This document shows positions 5,469 to 7,105 of a stretch of 7,105 nt of DNA, piece by piece. Origin of the DNA: Caldithrix sp. (GTDB lineage Bacteria > Zhuqueibacterota > Zhuqueibacteria > Oceanimicrobiales > Oceanimicrobiaceae); the NCBI GenBank assembly GCA_004357015.1, contig SMXE01000036.1, positions 1 through 7,105 of the forward strand. The letters are read 5' to 3'. The position numbers and the translations under genes are program-made. The notes under the pieces were generated by a model, which was not told the origin of the DNA, made no database searches, and worked only from the letters and a program-made list of their open reading frames with translations. Every line of letters starts with the position of its first letter. Position 1 is the stretch's first letter.

Positions 5469-5957
5469 TCAAATTTCCTCAAACCGGTTCTCTTCTCTGT
5501 TCTTACGCGCTCGCTGCGGATCGAAAATGAGCCCATTCATGGCGATATACACGCCGGGCGGCAGAATTTGCACAGCCGCGACTGCGCCGCCAAAATTGAA
5601 AAAGGCGTCACTCGAACGAAACCGCGCTGGCGACATAGAACCGGTAAGTACGATCACTTTTTCAGAAACAGCAAGCAGCATCTTCGCGGTCTCAATCATC
5701 GTGTCAGTGCCATGAGTCAGAATAATATGGCGGCACGACTCGGTCCTGATCTTTTCCAGAATGATCTGCCGGTCTTCATCCGTCATGTCGAGGCTGTCCT
5801 TGCGCATGATGGACTCTGATTCAAACTCGAAGGTGACGTTTGCCTCCTTCAGAATCTCACCGACCGTGGACTCCCCCACCGCGAACGTACTCTTCTGATC
5901 AAAGTAAACTTTGTCGATTGTACCACCGGTTGTCAATATCTTTATTTTCAGGTTCAT
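5469..5957 (-). CDS. Single-domain asparaginase-like protein
   Basis: This protein corresponds to the N-terminal catalytic domain of bacterial L-asparaginases (Asn to Asp plus ammonia) but has 162 residues instead of about 330. Compared with E. coli AnsB it keeps the nucleophile loop TTGGTID (9-15, Thr13 as Thr12), Ser55 in KDSLDMTDED (as Ser58), HGTDTM (82-87, Thr84/Asp85 as Thr89/Asp90) and Lys152 (as Lys162). The loop tyrosine (AnsB Tyr25) is Phe25. The protein ends cleanly in NREENRFEEI. I recognise this length and ending from a family of short asparaginase-domain proteins, so it is probably complete and not a truncation. The usual C-terminal domain that helps build the dimer active site is missing, so true asparaginase activity is uncertain. 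The ATG at 5957 is preferred to a GTG at 5981 because homology begins right after it. There is no signal peptide, so it should be cytoplasmic. Confidence 0.88.
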   Translation of the reverse strand: MNLKIKILTTGGTIDKVYFDQKSTFAVGESTVGEILKEANVTFEFESESIMRKDSLDMTDEDRQIILEKIRTESCRHIILTHGTDTMIETAKMLLAVSEKVIVLTGSMSPARFRSSDAFFNFGGAVAAVQILPPGVYIAMNGLIFDPQRARKNREENRFEEI

Positions 5958-6025
5958 ACAAAAGTAACTCGAAATAGCCACTGATCCCCAGAGTGCCTAG
6001 CACGGCAGAGCCACAACCAAAGAAG

Positions 6026-6237
6026 CCACGGATTTACACGGATTGGGCACGGATAAAATGAACTAAGGCGCTTAGCGCCAACCATCGACAAACTTTATCG
6101 ACATGAAACGACTAAGTTCAAAACAAATAAAGTCAAGAAAAGTAAAAGCGACTTTACTAGTTCTGCTTTTAAGATTTTTTCAGCAAACGCTCTCTGGTAG
6201 ATTCTTCCATATCAGCTCAATCCGCGTTCATCCGTGG
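6026..6237. repeat. Interspersed element bounded by CCACGGAT inverted repeats
   Basis: The left end has three CACGGAT copies (6027-6033, 6037-6043, 6048-6054) at 10- and 11-base steps. The right end carries the inverse, ATCCGCG (6220-6226) and ATCCGTGG (6230-6237). The outer 18 bases, CCACGGATTTACACGGAT on the left against the complement of 6220-6237, agree at 15 of 18 positions, as in terminal inverted repeats. Inside are a perfect hairpin, GGCGC-TTA-GCGCC (6067-6079), and a 6-base inverted repeat, AGTAAA/TTTACT (6141-6158). Repeats of the type 'cacggattNcacggat ... atccgtgttcatccgtgg' occur between genes in many environmental bacterial genomes, to my knowledge often without an assigned function. 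No transposase or other reading frame is present, so it would be a non-autonomous element or remnant. Confidence 0.6.
6067..6079. repeat. Perfect hairpin GGCGC-TTA-GCGCC
   Basis: Five-base GC-rich arms flank a three-base loop, 12 bases inside the left end of the repeat element. It is not followed by a T-run on either strand, so it is not a standard terminator. Confidence 0.55.
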
Positions 6238-6274
6238 ATATAACTTTTTAAAAATTTGCTAAGAAAACAAGGTC

Positions 6275-6574
6275 TTACAAGCTTGTAGTACAGAGTTTTG
6301 TTTGCTGAACAATGAGCGTGTAGCAAGATCTAAGAATTTGGGGCTTGCGCAAACAAACATTTAAACTACGACACTTTCTGTTCGTATTCAACAAAAAATG
6401 GCAGGGTTGTGAGTGAAGAGAAAAAAGTGCGCCGAACGACAGGCCAAAAAAAACCGCAAGCCATTGGCTCGCGAGGCTGTCAGAATCTTTGAACAAAAAA
6501 ACTCTGTAACTCCGTTTCAGCGCCACGATAGCACCGAGTGTCAGCAGCACTGTACCAAGCCAGAGCACATTCAT
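6275..6574 (-). pseudogene. Doubtful membrane-protein frame, possible gene remnant
   Basis: This is an open frame of 99 codons from the ATG at 6574, with AAGG five bases upstream. The frame stays open upstream to 6775, but that part lacks any ATG and runs into the terminator of the next gene, so a start there is unlikely. Two hydrophobic segments, LWLGTVLLTLGAIVAL (residues 4-19) and a second around SQWLAVFFGLSFGALFSL (37-54), could span the membrane. The basic stretch between them ends in FKDSDSLA. The last 45 residues (rich in Cys, Asn, Arg and Leu) do not look like a folded domain. I do not recognise the family. The hydrophobic part recalls the end of a polytopic membrane enzyme such as a glycosyltransferase, which would make this a decayed 3' fragment, but that is a guess. 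Confidence 0.25.
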
Positions 6575-6731
6575 TAAAGCCTTGGTGCTAAGGTGCAGAG
6601 CAGTCTGCTCCTTTAGCCAATTTTTTCTCGGGAATAATAGCAAATTGGAAAACAGATTCTTAAAAACAAGAATTACCTGGGGCCTGAAACCGTAACCATC
6701 GGTGGTTGATCTTTCGCGGTTCACCCAAAAT

Positions 6732-6762
6732 AAAAATCCCCGCAACAAATATGCAGCGGGGA
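6732..6762 (-). terminator. Rho-independent terminator of the small-protein gene
   Basis: On the minus strand TCCCCGC (6762-6756) pairs with GCGGGGA (6743-6737), a 7-base GC-rich stem with a 12-base loop, followed at once by TTTTTATTTT. It lies about 50 bases after the stop codon of the 58-residue protein gene and points in its direction. On the plus strand no T-run follows the stem, so it is one-directional. Confidence 0.85.
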
Positions 6763-6810
6763 CTGTTGCTCGCAAAGTCCGATCCTGCCAGACTCGCCTA
6801 CCAGCGAAAA

Positions 6811-6987
6811 TTACACATCCGCATTTCCGTAATCTACCTTGCTAACGAATTTGGTGAGATTGCGGCCATCGCTGGTTTTGGCGCGAAACGCATAGCGCTC
6901 CTTGCCCTTGTCCCCGTACACAACTTTTTCTGTAACCTCAGCTTCAACCTTCTTCCGAAGCTTGACGTCGTAGAATGTTGCCTTCAT
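6811..6987 (-). CDS. Small basic protein of unknown function
   Basis: This is a 58-residue protein that I do not recognise. It has many Lys, Arg, Asp and Glu residues, no Cys, no signal peptide and no membrane segment, so it is probably a soluble cytoplasmic protein. The pattern of alternating residues (KATFYDVKLRKKVEAEVTE, then RYAFRAKTSDGRNLTKFV) suggests a small beta-rich fold, with a turn around YGDKGKE. The start at 6987 is fixed by an ideal AGGAGG (plus 6993-6998) five bases upstream. An in-frame TTG at 7020 would add 11 residues ahead of this site and is not favoured. A strong terminator follows about 50 bases downstream, so this looks like a real, independently transcribed and well-translated single gene. 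The Shine-Dalgarno strength suggests high expression. The aromatic and basic content would allow nucleic-acid binding, but nothing in the sequence proves it. Confidence 0.8.
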   Translation of the reverse strand: MKATFYDVKLRKKVEAEVTEKVVYGDKGKERYAFRAKTSDGRNLTKFVSKVDYGNADV

Positions 6988-6992
6988 CCTGA

Positions 6993-6998
6993 CCTCCT
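6993..6998 (-). promoter_or_regulatory. Ideal Shine-Dalgarno for the small protein
   Basis: AGGAGG on the minus strand, five bases before the ATG at 6987, is the strongest ribosome binding site in the window. It decides the start over the upstream TTG at 7020. Confidence 0.85.
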
Positions 6999-7105
6999 TT
7001 GTAAAAATGATAGTTGTCAATTTTTCTCCAAGCCGAGTGATACAATCACGACTCTAAGGTAAGAAGCTGGATTCTTTTAGTCAAACGTTTTTTGCGTGAG
7101 AAGCA

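Larger units (their letters stand above)
5982..6274. other. Intergenic region with interspersed repeat element
   Basis: There is no coding sequence of note here. The stretch is dominated by the inverted-repeat-bounded element at 6026-6237, described separately, with AT-rich flanks. Confidence 0.6.

Noticed and set aside
6026..6054. CRISPR-like short repeats
   Set aside because: The units are only 7 bases long, 10-11 bases apart and three in number. They form one end of an inverted-repeat element.
5311..6277. Inverted 11-base match (TAAGACCTTGT at 5311-5321, ACAAGGTCTTA at 6267-6277) flanking the asparaginase gene
   Set aside because: It is short with no extension on either side, and asparaginase shows no other sign of mobility. 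A chance match is plausible.
6290..6508. ACAGAGTTTT inverted match around the doubtful membrane frame
   Set aside because: Only about ten bases agree in T-rich sequence and the alignment decays immediately.
7015..7020. TTGACA as a -35 element for the small protein gene
   Set aside because: A -10 element 16-18 bases downstream would fall on the ribosome binding site, so this hexamer cannot be the promoter of that gene in the usual layout.

Overview
This 7.1 kb window looks like chromosomal DNA from a bacterium of the FCB supergroup (Bacteroidota, Ignavibacteriota, Calditrichota or a KSB1-like lineage). The basis is the style of the ECF sigma factor, of MetF and of Lgt, and the presence of the short-chain (epimerase-type) L-threonine dehydrogenase, which is typical of that group. 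Several genes have clear Shine-Dalgarno sequences (AGGAGG, AGGAG, AGGGA). That is unusual for core Bacteroidota and points more to a sister lineage. The placement is inference from protein style, not a computed phylogeny.

Layout, left to right. A plus-strand ECF sigma factor gene (280-813, possibly starting at 223) lies behind a near-perfect sigma-54 (-24/-12) promoter at 154-168 and a nine-G tract at 236-244. No anti-sigma gene follows it. It converges on a minus-strand TauE/SafE family membrane exporter (846-1571). All other genes are on the minus strand. Next is a BrnT/BrnA-type toxin-antitoxin pair with overlapping genes (toxin 1971-2264, CopG-like antitoxin 1763-1999). Then comes a tight three-gene operon transcribed metF -> tdh -> lgt (5123 down to 2387, gaps of 22 and 15 bases), encoding methylenetetrahydrofolate reductase, L-threonine 3-dehydrogenase and prolipoprotein diacylglyceryl transferase. 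A 345-base non-coding stretch upstream of metF holds a dyad and a tandem 10-mer but no recognisable riboswitch. Beyond it is a single-domain asparaginase (5469-5957).

The right end is mostly intergenic. It has a 212-base element (6026-6237) bounded by inverted CCACGGAT-type repeats, a doubtful membrane-protein reading frame (6275-6574) that may be a gene remnant, and a small 58-residue protein of unknown function (6811-6987) with an ideal ribosome binding site and its own rho-independent terminator.

Functionally, the asparaginase, threonine dehydrogenase and MetF suggest amino-acid breakdown feeding glycine and one-carbon metabolism. Lgt is a housekeeping envelope enzyme carried in the same transcript. 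The most interesting regulatory observation is the sigma factor gene that appears to be controlled by another, RpoN-type sigma factor, with a slippage-prone G tract between two plausible start codons. I found no tRNA, rRNA, CRISPR array, transposase or phage gene.
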